From assembly GCF_002265625.1 (NCBI RefSeq), contig NZ_NOVE01000036.1:1-39257 (forward strand): a stretch of 39,257 bases of DNA. Reading direction: 5' to 3'. Positions 14,817 through 23,123 of this stretch are shown here, one piece after another; within the stretch, counting starts at the first letter, position 1; every line of letters begins with the position of its first letter. The notes below the pieces were generated by a model. It was not told the origin of the DNA. It saw only the letters and a list, made by a program, of their open reading frames with translations, and did not search any database. Both the position numbers and the translations under genes were made by a program. This stretch comes from Prevotella sp. 885. Its GTDB lineage: Bacteria; Bacteroidota; Bacteroidia; Bacteroidales; Bacteroidaceae.

Positions 14817-16451
14817 ATGCGACTGTTTCTTTATATTCTTCTTATCCTTATGCCCGTGTCTGCTATGGCAAAACAGACTTTGGCTACTACGGACATCACG
14901 GACGAACGACACCTTCTGGAGCTTCTCGACAGCTATATTGAGAAGCGTGACGTTTATGCAAAACAGAAGGAAGAAAAGCTGAAACAGCTGAAGCTGCGCC
15001 TTAGAACTGCCGACAACAATGCGGCACGACTCGCCATTCTCGACAAGATTTATCGCGAATACTATACCTATCGTTACGACTCGGCGCTGGTTTACGCAGA
15101 CCGTGGACTGGCTCTTTCGCAGAGCGACAACGACGCTTACTTCACCATGCTCAACCGCATCAACCGTGCAGCCGTGCTGTCAACGGGTGGACTCTACAGC
15201 CAGTCGGAAGCTCTTCTGAACGAAATAGGCAAGGAGGGCATTCCGCCACGTCTCAGACAATACTATTATTACACCTTCACGTGGCTATATAATTACTGGG
15301 AGTCGTTCTGCGACAAGTCGGAATTCAAGGACGATCTGCACAAGAAGAAGCATCACTATCTGAAGCTGACGGTCAGCGCCACCAACAATGACAATACTAC
15401 CCTGCATGCTTATCTCAACGCCGAACTTGCCTTCATGGAAAATCCCTTGGGCAAGAACGTGCTGAGCCTGTATACCACAGCCCTTATGCATAGCCCGGTC
15501 AACAGCCGTGTGCACGCCTCGGCGGCATACTGCATAGCACGCTATTATCGCGAGATTGGCAAGACGCAGCTCTACGAGAAATACATCATAGAAGCAGCCA
15601 TATCTGATATTGTGTGTCCGTTAAAGGAAAATCTGGCGCTGCAGGAGTTTTCCACATATTTATATAAGAAGGATGCAAAATACGCTGACCATGCAGCACG
15701 ATACATTTATTGCTCGATGGAGGACGCAAAGTTCTATAACAACCGCCTGCGAATGCTCGAGATTTCGAACATCCTCCCCATCATCGCCACTGCCAACCAA
15801 GAGGCATTGGCGCATAAGGAGCGCATCGTGAGGGGCGTGCTGGCTGTGGTCAGCTTTATGTCGCTCGTACTGTTCGCAATGGCTATATTCGGATATAAGC
15901 AGAACAAGTGGCTGGCAAGAAGCCGACGTGAAATAAGAAGCCAGAACAGACAGCTCACCGAACTGAACGAAAAGCTCATTGCCACCAACCACAGACGCGA
16001 AACTTATATGCGACTTTTCATGGACATCAGCGCCGTCTATATACGCAAACTCATAGAATATCGCAAGCTCGTCAGCCGTAAGATAAAGGCAAATCAGGCA
16101 GCAGATTTGTTGAAGACCATCAACAGCTACAAACTTGCCGAGGAGGAAGCCACTACCTTCTATACACGTTTCGACCGAGCATTCATCGAACTATATCCTG
16201 GCTTCGTGGACGAACTGAACGCCTTGCTCATGCCTGAAGCCAAAATAGAGCTGCCCTCCCCTAACTCGCTCACCACGGAAGCACGCATTTATGCCCTTAT
16301 GCGACTGGGCGTGACGGACAGTCAGGAGATAGCCACGCTGCTCTTCTATTCCACGCAGACCATCTATAACTATAAGTCGGCAATGCGTACGCGTGCCATT
16401 AACCGCGACACCTTCGACGAGGACATCAGCAGACTTTGCCATATTGGATAA
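14817..16451 (+). CDS. DUF6377 membrane-bound regulator
   Basis: This 544-aa protein has a signal peptide (residues 1-18), a TPR-like helical periplasmic domain with the segment YRYDSALVYADRGLALSQSD near 81-100, one membrane segment (VVSFMSLVLFAMAIFGY, about 338-354), a coiled-coil stretch, and a cytoplasmic C-terminus whose end (ARIYALMRLGVTDSQEIATL then TIYNYKSAMRTRA) is a LuxR-like HTH. This is the build of DUF6377 proteins, which sense a periplasmic signal and act on transcription. It is divergent from the receptor/alpha-galactosidase operon across a 218-bp gap, so it most likely controls that operon. Confidence 0.82.
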   Translation: MRLFLYILLILMPVSAMAKQTLATTDITDERHLLELLDSYIEKRDVYAKQKEEKLKQLKLRLRTADNNAARLAILDKIYREYYTYRYDSALVYADRGLALSQSDNDAYFTMLNRINRAAVLSTGGLYSQSEALLNEIGKEGIPPRLRQYYYYTFTWLYNYWESFCDKSEFKDDLHKKKHHYLKLTVSATNNDNTTLHAYLNAELAFMENPLGKNVLSLYTTALMHSPVNSRVHASAAYCIARYYREIGKTQLYEKYIIEAAISDIVCPLKENLALQEFSTYLYKKDAKYADHAARYIYCSMEDAKFYNNRLRMLEISNILPIIATANQEALAHKERIVRGVLAVVSFMSLVLFAMAIFGYKQNKWLARSRREIRSQNRQLTELNEKLIATNHRRETYMRLFMDISAVYIRKLIEYRKLVSRKIKANQAADLLKTINSYKLAEEEATTFYTRFDRAFIELYPGFVDELNALLMPEAKIELPSPNSLTTEARIYALMRLGVTDSQEIATLLFYSTQTIYNYKSAMRTRAINRDTFDEDISRLCHIG

Positions 16452-16499
16452 CATTGTTCTCCCACACAGCAAAAAAAGTATTTTTTTTCTTGCAGAAAG

Positions 16500-16531
16500 C
16501 TTGCACGATTAAATCCATTATACTATATTTG
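16500..16531 (+). promoter_or_regulatory. promoter of the fimbrial operon
   Basis: CTTG at 16500-16503 (one mismatch to -33 TTTG), a 20-base spacer, then TATATTTG at 16524-16531 (exact TAnnTTTG). The ATG is 120 bases downstream, leaving a long leader that includes a weak GTGA/TCAC dyad near 16552. This is the best-spaced Bacteroidetes promoter of the window. Confidence 0.65.
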
Positions 16532-16658
16532 CATCCGAAAACTAAGCGGGGTGACATAAATCACACCGTAGGCTACGACTATGCTTAATGACGAAGAAGC
16601 ACACAAAACAAAGAACTAAACACAATAATTAAAAACTTGACTAATACAAGACTACTAT

Positions 16659-17927
16659 ATGATAAGATTTATAGCACTCTTCTTCTTGGCGCTCGCCATG
16701 CAGACTGCATCAGCCCAAGACAACAACAAGAAGGAAGTCTGTATCAGATTTAGGGTGGCATCGAGCGTTCTCGACACCAAATTCGCTGACAACGAAGCCA
16801 ACCTTAACAATGTTATAGAGTTTCTTAACGAAGTCACTAACGACACCACACTCGAACTTACTAAGGTGACGTTCTGCGGATCGGCATCACCTGAAGGTGG
16901 CAATGCGTTCAACCGTAAGCTCGCCAAGCGTCGCTGCGCCAACATGGAGCAGTATGTGCGCCAGCGCATCAGCTTGCAGGACAGCATCGTCGTACGTCAG
17001 GAATGGTCTGACCCCTGGGACAAGCTCGCTTACTACGTGGAGCAATCAGATATGCCTCACAAGAAGGAAGTGCTACACCAGCTGCTCGAAACTCCGGAAT
17101 ATACATATAATAAAAAAGGAGCGCTCGTGGACAGCCGCAAGAAGCGACTCATGGACATGAACTACGGACGTACATGGAACTATATGCTCGACAAGTTCTT
17201 CCCATCCATAAGAAACGCCAGCGCCATCCTCGTCACCATACGAAAGAAGTATGAGACACCGGAACCGGAGATAGTGGAGAAGCCGGTGGAGGACACCAAG
17301 CAGACAGAGACTGTGGTTGAGCCGGAACCAATCATTGAGGTGGACACCACCTCTCCCGCATACTTCGCCATCAAGACCAATATGCTCTACGACGCTCTCC
17401 TCGTGCCTAACATCGGAGTGGAGGTTTCGCTCGGAAAGCGATGGACGGTAGCAGCAGACTGGATGTACGGATGGTGGAACCATAACAATAACCATCGCTA
17501 CTGGCGCATCTACGGAGGCGGACTCAGCGTACGAAAGTACTTCGGAGCAAAGGCTGCCGAGAAGCCGCTGCAGGGACACCACATCGGACTGAACGCACAG
17601 ATGCTCACCTACGACTTCGAGTTCGGAGGAAAGGGATATATGGGCGGCGTGCCGGGCGGAACTCTCTGGGACCGCATGAGCTACACCGTCGGTGCAGAAT
17701 ACGGCTACTCAATGCCGATTGCAAAAAGACTTAACATTGACTTCAGCCTCGCTGCTGGATATATGGGCGGACGTTATTATGAGTATATTCCGCTCGACGG
17801 ACACTACGTATGGCAAGCCACTAAGGACCGCAAGTGGATTGGACCCACTAAACTGGAGGTTTCGCTTGTATGGCTCCTCGGACATGGCAACTACAACACG
17901 AAAACGAAGAAAGGAGGCGAGAAATGA
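16659..17927 (+). CDS. DUF3575 fimbrial-locus outer-membrane protein
   Basis: This 422-aa protein has a signal peptide (cleavage after ASA, residue 19), an N-terminal OmpA-like/DUF3868-like region with VTFCGSASPEGG and NRKLAKRRC near 69-90, a proline/glutamate-rich linker (about 190-225), and a C-terminal DUF3575 beta-barrel starting FAIKTNMLYDALLVPNIGVE near 236-255. Such genes typically open pilus loci in Prevotella and Bacteroides, and the product probably sits in the outer membrane as part of pilus assembly or anchoring. Its stop overlaps the next start (ATGA). Confidence 0.8.
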   Translation: MIRFIALFFLALAMQTASAQDNNKKEVCIRFRVASSVLDTKFADNEANLNNVIEFLNEVTNDTTLELTKVTFCGSASPEGGNAFNRKLAKRRCANMEQYVRQRISLQDSIVVRQEWSDPWDKLAYYVEQSDMPHKKEVLHQLLETPEYTYNKKGALVDSRKKRLMDMNYGRTWNYMLDKFFPSIRNASAILVTIRKKYETPEPEIVEKPVEDTKQTETVVEPEPIIEVDTTSPAYFAIKTNMLYDALLVPNIGVEVSLGKRWTVAADWMYGWWNHNNNHRYWRIYGGGLSVRKYFGAKAAEKPLQGHHIGLNAQMLTYDFEFGGKGYMGGVPGGTLWDRMSYTVGAEYGYSMPIAKRLNIDFSLAAGYMGGRYYEYIPLDGHYVWQATKDRKWIGPTKLEVSLVWLLGHGNYNTKTKKGGEK

Positions 17928-18991
17928 TTAACTGCAAGAAATCAGCCAGACTGATGATCGGCACACTGTGCGCTATGGCTCTCGCCATGCCCACGCTCAC
18001 CTCATGTGAGCATAAGGACCTGTGCTTCGACCATGATGTCCACTCACCTAAGTACGACTTCCGAGTCGTGGCTACATACCAGCAGGAATGGGAGCTTAAT
18101 CTGAACGAAAAGGCTTGGGGCTCGGAGGCTGAATGGCCGGAGAAGTATGGCATGACCTATGACGGACTGCGACCTGCCGTCCCTGCCGGACTGCGTATGC
18201 ACGTATTCAGCGAGTCGGGCGTCAACGATATGATCAATATGCCTGCGGAAGGCGGCGTAGTGGGACTGCAGCCGGGCGACCATCAGCTGCTGTTCTATAA
18301 CAACGACACGGAGTATATCCTCTTTGACGATATGTATTCTTTCGCTTCGGCAAAGGCAACGACGCGTACACGAACCAGATCCACCTATATGGGCAATCCC
18401 TTCAAGAACAACGACGCAAAGGGCGAGCCTACGGTGACAATGCCTGACATGCTCTATGGCAACTATAACGCAAAGTATACGTCAGAGCGTACGACAGAAA
18501 TGCCGATGATGAACGTGACGATGCACCCGATGGTGTTCAAGTATCTCGTGAGATACGAGTTCAGCAAGGGTCTGAAGTATGTCAGCCTTGTGAGAGGAGC
18601 GCTCTCGGGAATGGCAGCATCAGTATATATGAACAATGGTCATACCACAACCGACGCAGCCACCCTACTATACGACTGCACTCTGGAACCGTGGGGAGCG
18701 CAAGCCATTGTGACGTCGTTCGGCGTTCCTGACTGGCCCAACTCGCTCTATCAGCCCACACGAGGACCGCGCAGCTATGCGCTCAACTTAGAGGTAAGAC
18801 TGAAGAACGGACTTATAAAGAGTTTCGACTTCGACGTCACAAAGCAGATTGAAGCTCAGCCTCAGGGCGGCGTAATCGTGGTGAAGGGTCTGGAAATCTC
18901 TGACGAGGACGGCAAGCAAGGCGGATCAGGATTCGACGTTTCGGTTGACGGCTGGGGAGATTACGAGGATATCGTGATTCCGCTGAAATAA
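17924..18991 (+). CDS. DUF5119 fimbrial lipoprotein
   Basis: The protein of 355 aa starts MINCKKSARLMIGTLCAMAL and has a lipobox LTSC, so it is a lipoprotein. I choose the ATG at 17924 and not the longer frame from 17870, because 17924 overlaps the stop of the DUF3575 gene (ATGA) and places a proper lipoprotein signal at the N-terminus. Two mixed alpha/beta domains follow, as in DUF5119 and Mfa2-like anchor proteins. In type V pilus loci this position is taken by the anchor or an accessory subunit. Confidence 0.78.
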   Translation: MINCKKSARLMIGTLCAMALAMPTLTSCEHKDLCFDHDVHSPKYDFRVVATYQQEWELNLNEKAWGSEAEWPEKYGMTYDGLRPAVPAGLRMHVFSESGVNDMINMPAEGGVVGLQPGDHQLLFYNNDTEYILFDDMYSFASAKATTRTRTRSTYMGNPFKNNDAKGEPTVTMPDMLYGNYNAKYTSERTTEMPMMNVTMHPMVFKYLVRYEFSKGLKYVSLVRGALSGMAASVYMNNGHTTTDAATLLYDCTLEPWGAQAIVTSFGVPDWPNSLYQPTRGPRSYALNLEVRLKNGLIKSFDFDVTKQIEAQPQGGVIVVKGLEISDEDGKQGGSGFDVSVDGWGDYEDIVIPLK

Positions 18992-19081
18992 CACAAAAAC
19001 GACTGACACACTAAACAACGACTTAAACATTTCTAATTTTATATTCAATTTATCAACAACCAACTCAAAAATTTAACAAAT

Positions 19082-20041
19082 ATGAAGAAGTTCTTTATTA
19101 TGGGTATGGCTGCTATGGGTCTTGCACTCACAGCCTGCAACAACGACGAGACTGTAGAGGTAGCTAAGGGTAATGCTATCGGTTTCTCATCATTCGTAGA
19201 CAAGAGCACACGTGGTGCTGCTGACGACGTAACTCTCGAGAGCCTTGAGAATATTGAGGTATACGGCTGGCGCGGTGACAATCAGATTTTCAATGCACAG
19301 CAGGTAAATGCCAAGACTGGCGCATACTCACCTATTCAGTATTGGGAGGCAGGTTACACCTACAACTTCGAGGCTATCGCTCCTAAGAACGGTGAGAAGG
19401 GTGTTACTTTCGCAGCCAACGTAAATGGCGGTACAATCACATTCGAGAACGATGCTGTAACAGACCTCCTCTATGCTAAGGCTTCTCCGCTGACAACAGC
19501 AGAGAAACTTACAGCAACTCCGGGTAAGGTTAACTTCAACTTCTCTCACGAACTTGCTCGTGTTAAGTTCACCTTCAAGAACACATTCCCTGAGAATGCT
19601 GCTGCTAAGATTAGCGTTAAGGACGTAAAGATTACCAACGCTTACCTGAATGGTACCATCACTCCTGCAGCTGAGAATGCAACATGGAACGCTACAAACC
19701 AGACACTTGCTGTAAATTTCGAGAGCACAAATGTTACAGACCTCGCAGCAGCTAGAGGTGTAGGCACAACTGACCACATGTATCTCATCCCGACAGCAAA
19801 GAAAGAGTCATACATCGTAAAATTCACCGTTACTCTCGACCAGAATGGTGCTACTACAGACTACCACCACGAAGTTACAATCGAGACAACACAGAAACAG
19901 GGCAAGAGCTACAACTACGTTGCTGAGATCAACCAGAACAACATCAACCCGAATCCGAACGAGCAGCTCTTCCCAATCGAGTTCAAAGCTAATGTTGAGG
20001 GTTGGGGCGCTTTTACAAACGAGGATTACACAATCAAGTAA
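19082..20041 (+). CDS. fimbrillin-family major pilus subunit (Mfa-like)
   Basis: This 319-aa protein has a lipobox (LALTAC near residues 14-19), the GNAIGFSSFVDKSTRG segment near 30-45 that is typical of fimbrillins and includes an arginine site for gingipain-like proteolysis (TRG), and a beta-sandwich body. In type V pili the precursor is lipidated, cut after such an Arg, and polymerised by strand exchange. Codon use here is strikingly uniform (AAG, GCT, GAG), as for a highly expressed gene. A 90-base gap with no hairpin precedes it. Confidence 0.85.
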   Translation: MKKFFIMGMAAMGLALTACNNDETVEVAKGNAIGFSSFVDKSTRGAADDVTLESLENIEVYGWRGDNQIFNAQQVNAKTGAYSPIQYWEAGYTYNFEAIAPKNGEKGVTFAANVNGGTITFENDAVTDLLYAKASPLTTAEKLTATPGKVNFNFSHELARVKFTFKNTFPENAAAKISVKDVKITNAYLNGTITPAAENATWNATNQTLAVNFESTNVTDLAAARGVGTTDHMYLIPTAKKESYIVKFTVTLDQNGATTDYHHEVTIETTQKQGKSYNYVAEINQNNINPNPNEQLFPIEFKANVEGWGAFTNEDYTIK

Positions 20042-20100
20042 TCAACTCCTTTCATAGAGTTTGCGTTCCTATCCGTACGCTGACCTATGATAGATAACAC

Positions 20101-20187
20101 GCTCTTCACCCATAGCATCGCTTATGAGTGAAGAGCATAGACAAAGAAATGTCACAGGGTGTAAGGGGTTGAATGTTCCCCTTACAC
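20101..20187 (+). terminator. two hairpins between major subunit and tip gene (attenuator)
   Basis: GCTCTTCAC (20101-20109) pairs with GTGAAGAGC (20128-20136), and GTGTAAGGGG (20159-20168) pairs with CCCCTTACAC (20178-20187). They fill the 184-bp gap after the fimbrillin gene. No T-run follows, so they may stabilise the 3' end of the major-subunit message or reduce read-through to the tip gene rather than stop it. Confidence 0.6.
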
Positions 20188-20225
20188 TCACAATTTATCT
20201 TTAACAACAAAAAAAACTAAATAAG

Positions 20226-22424
20226 ATGAAAGGATTACTGCACATACATAAAATGACAGCCAGCATCGCTGCTGTGCTCCTGTCAGCGTCCCTCTTTTCA
20301 TGCAGCAGCGACGACTTCTTCGGAAAGGCGGAGGGCACCGAGGGCATCAGCTTCGGAGTGACTGACGCTGCCGAAACACGCGCTGCCAATGCCAACGACG
20401 CACAGACCGTAGCTCATTACGTACTGCGTTCTGACGCTTCCGCAGACACACTCTGCGTACGAGCCATTGTGACGGACGGCATCGGCAACGACGACAACAA
20501 GCCTATGACGCGCGCCGCCATGCAGACCACAATGTACGACAAGTTTAATGTCGTGGCAGCATACAAGGAAGACGGCAATATCGGCTCACAGTTCTTCATG
20601 AACGAGATAGCCACCAACAACGGAACGAATTGGGTGCCACAACGCATCTATTATTGGCCAGGCTCCAACCGCCAGCTCCGCTTCTTGGCATGGGCTCCAA
20701 CGGATGCCACGTTCCAGGGTGTCCCCAACTCACCGACAGCCACAACCCTACAGTACACCACTCCCGCAGAAGCAAAAGATCAGCGCGACCTCGTTGCCGC
20801 AGCTACAGACTTCATAGACAGTCCCGCCAAAGAGGGCAACTGCATCCCCGTAGGTCTGCAGTTTAAGCACCTTTGCACCGCTGTAAAGATAAAGACTGGC
20901 GCACAAATGACCGCCGGTACAATCAAGAGCGTTAGCATCACCAACGTAAAGAACTCCGGTTCGTACGACATGGTTAGCTCTACATGGGCTCTCAACGACG
21001 GCACAGCCAACTACACCGTCACACCAAATAAGGCGACAACTGGCACTACTCCGAACGGCACCGACCTCAACGAGGGCGAATCCACACTCATGCTTCTGCC
21101 CCAAACCTTAGGCGCAGACAGCGAGCTGAAGGTAGAGTTCCACGACAACATCTCAGGCAGAGACCGCATTCTGAGCGCATCTCTCAACGGAGCAGAATGG
21201 CCAATGGGCAAAACCGTAACCTACCGCCTGTCGATTACACCTGAGTATGAGCTGAACATTGAGAATACATCAGAAATGCTTGATGCTCACTATATTGTAG
21301 AACCTATAAAGGTTAAAATAGGCAATTTGGAGCCAAATGCCAAATGGACACTCACCGCAAAAATAGACGGAGAGATATACAACGGCATTGACATATCGGT
21401 ACTGTTGGACAACCCAGAAGACGGAGCACTCAATGTCGCTAAGCAGGGATTCTGGATTGATAAATATGTTGAAATCAAAAGAAATGACGAAGGTGAAATT
21501 ATAAGTAAAAAGCTAACCAACCAGACCGCAAGAGGTACAGCTACTGTTACTGGTACTGGCAGCCTTGAAACAAACGCATACGTTTTCATTCCTGAGAACA
21601 TAGGCAATACCGATCGCAACATAACCATTACATTGAAAGTAGATGGTTCTTCAGATGCTGATGCATACAAGAAGACCATTACACAGAAATGTCCAAGTTG
21701 GAATGGTAACAATGTAGGATATGAACGCTTTGAAAAGGACAATGAAGGCAACTGTCCTTTCGGGTTCTTATGGGACAGAAAGGTAGAATATAGCTATCAA
21801 GGCTTCTTAGCACTATTATTCAAGTGGGTTGCCAATTCATACAAAACGGCAGATGTAGACTATTTGACAACAAAGTATACATTCCACCTTTGGTTCAAGT
21901 CAATAACTACTGCGACCATTGACTATACAGCTATTAACAATAGCTTGAATGTCGGAATGAGTGCTGATGACGGATTGGAAAATACCAGAAAACTGTATAC
22001 ATTCAAGAACATTGGTTCTATAAGTGAATTGGAAAACGACTTTGATAACTTGAAAATCCTTGGTTATAAATGGCAAGATAAGAAAACCGAGGGAGGTCAT
22101 TACGAGACAGTTAAGAACTTTGCAGCTAAGATGGCTGTAATGAGAAACAAATTTAATGTAGAAAAAAGAGAACAAAAAGATACTGATGGAAACACGGTTA
22201 TATTCTATGTTCCTTACATAGAGGAAAATGACATTGTATGGTATCTCCCTGCAAGCAATGAGCAAAAGGGAATTACAGATATAGAATATCCCTTGTCTGG
22301 TACATATTGGAGTTCTACCGCAGCCGATGATAACACACATGCGTATGTATATTCAAGCGGTAGTGAACCGGTAATAGGAGAACGAATGGCGACACATAAG
22401 ATTCGTGCCGCTCGTAGGAAATAA
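20226..22424 (+). CDS. fimbrillin-family large (tip-like) subunit
   Basis: This 732-aa lipoprotein (LFSCSSDD lipobox near residues 23-30) begins with a fimbrillin domain: EGISFGVTDAAETRAAN near 38-54 and KYVVAA-like and YYWPGSNRQLRFLAWAP segments (138-155). After about residue 345 a long second region follows, ending WYLPASNEQKGI, GTYWSST and a final strand IGERMATHKIRAARRK, a C-terminal module seen on tip or adhesin subunits. The DNA turns from GC-rich to AT-rich codons near 21250, at the domain border, which suggests that the distal part was exchanged. Confidence 0.78.
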   Translation: MKGLLHIHKMTASIAAVLLSASLFSCSSDDFFGKAEGTEGISFGVTDAAETRAANANDAQTVAHYVLRSDASADTLCVRAIVTDGIGNDDNKPMTRAAMQTTMYDKFNVVAAYKEDGNIGSQFFMNEIATNNGTNWVPQRIYYWPGSNRQLRFLAWAPTDATFQGVPNSPTATTLQYTTPAEAKDQRDLVAAATDFIDSPAKEGNCIPVGLQFKHLCTAVKIKTGAQMTAGTIKSVSITNVKNSGSYDMVSSTWALNDGTANYTVTPNKATTGTTPNGTDLNEGESTLMLLPQTLGADSELKVEFHDNISGRDRILSASLNGAEWPMGKTVTYRLSITPEYELNIENTSEMLDAHYIVEPIKVKIGNLEPNAKWTLTAKIDGEIYNGIDISVLLDNPEDGALNVAKQGFWIDKYVEIKRNDEGEIISKKLTNQTARGTATVTGTGSLETNAYVFIPENIGNTDRNITITLKVDGSSDADAYKKTITQKCPSWNGNNVGYERFEKDNEGNCPFGFLWDRKVEYSYQGFLALLFKWVANSYKTADVDYLTTKYTFHLWFKSITTATIDYTAINNSLNVGMSADDGLENTRKLYTFKNIGSISELENDFDNLKILGYKWQDKKTEGGHYETVKNFAAKMAVMRNKFNVEKREQKDTDGNTVIFYVPYIEENDIVWYLPASNEQKGITDIEYPLSGTYWSSTAADDNTHAYVYSSGSEPVIGERMATHKIRAARRK

Positions 22425-22438
22425 CAATAAACCAAATC

Positions 22439-22489
22439 AGAGGGTGTATCAAACAACTGTCCAAACACAGTTTTTTTGATACACCCTCT
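22439..22489 (+). terminator. terminator of the fimbrial operon
   Basis: AGAGGGTGTATCAAA (22439-22453) pairs perfectly with TTTGATACACCCTCT (22475-22489), 15 bp, 14 bases after the stop of the tip gene. Confidence 0.75.
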
Positions 22490-22548
22490 CTCTTTATATC
22501 CAACTCCTACAGTTTGCATTCCCATTAGCAGCATGCGCTAACTTAGGA

Positions 22549-22571
22549 GGCTATGGCGTATCGCCGTAGCC
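22549..22571 (+). other. short GC-rich hairpin GGCTATGGCG/CGCCGTAGCC
   Basis: A 10-bp stem with one G-T pair and a 3-base loop, between the fimbrial terminator and the blaI promoter. Role unknown; it could be a second terminator. Confidence 0.45.
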
Positions 22572-22653
22572 TATATCTAATAATATACGTTAAAATCAAT
22601 ATCTTACAAACAGTTTATGGTTATATCCGCAACCAACGAATCGGCTTTTGACG

Positions 22654-22661
22654 TATCTTTG
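22654..22661 (+). promoter_or_regulatory. -7 box of the blaI-blaR operon
   Basis: TATCTTTG, an exact TAnnTTTG, 48 bases before the ATG at 22710. No clear -33 TTTG is seen at normal distance. Confidence 0.5.
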
Positions 22662-22709
22662 CCAATAGAAAATCTAAAACATTAGATAAACCCATCAATC
22701 ATTGGAAAG

Positions 22710-23123
22710 ATGAAAGAATTCAATACATTAACACGTGGCGAGATGCAGATAATGAGCATTCTGTGGGACAACGGTCGTGGCATGACTACGCACGAGATAA
22801 TCGACGCTTATCCCGAACCCCGTCCCGCCTACTCCACTATTGCCACGTTTATGAAGATTCTGACCCACAAGAAATACGTCACATCCTACAAGCGTGACGG
22901 CGGTGGCAAGACTTACGTGTTTTCCCCTCTCGTAACAAGAGCCGAATACACGCGACAGGCTATGAAGGAAGTTAAGAAATCGTTCTTTGGCGGCAGCTTA
23001 CACTCGCTGATATCGTTCTTTGTTAAAGAAGAGAACATCTCGGATGAGGAACTGGAGGAGATACTAAGTCTGATAGACAAAGGAACGGAGAAAAGAGACA
23101 ATTCAAGAACAGCAGACCTATGA
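22710..23123 (+). CDS. BlaI/MecI/CopY-family repressor
   Basis: This 137-aa winged-helix repressor starts MKEFNTLTRGEMQIMSILWD and continues with GMTTHEIIDAYPEPRPAYST and IATFMKILTHKKYV, the usual BlaI DNA-binding domain, followed by a dimerisation tail. It overlaps the BlaR1-like gene by ATGA. In this family the membrane metalloprotease partner inactivates the repressor. In Bacteroidales such pairs are often not linked to beta-lactamase, and none is present here, so the signal and targets are unknown. Confidence 0.9.
   Translation: MKEFNTLTRGEMQIMSILWDNGRGMTTHEIIDAYPEPRPAYSTIATFMKILTHKKYVTSYKRDGGGKTYVFSPLVTRAEYTRQAMKEVKKSFFGGSLHSLISFFVKEENISDEELEEILSLIDKGTEKRDNSRTADL

Noticed and set aside
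17870..17923. longer start for the DUF5119 lipoprotein
   Set aside because: The extra 18 residues lie inside the preceding gene and would bury the lipoprotein signal; the ATGA overlap at 17924 is far better.
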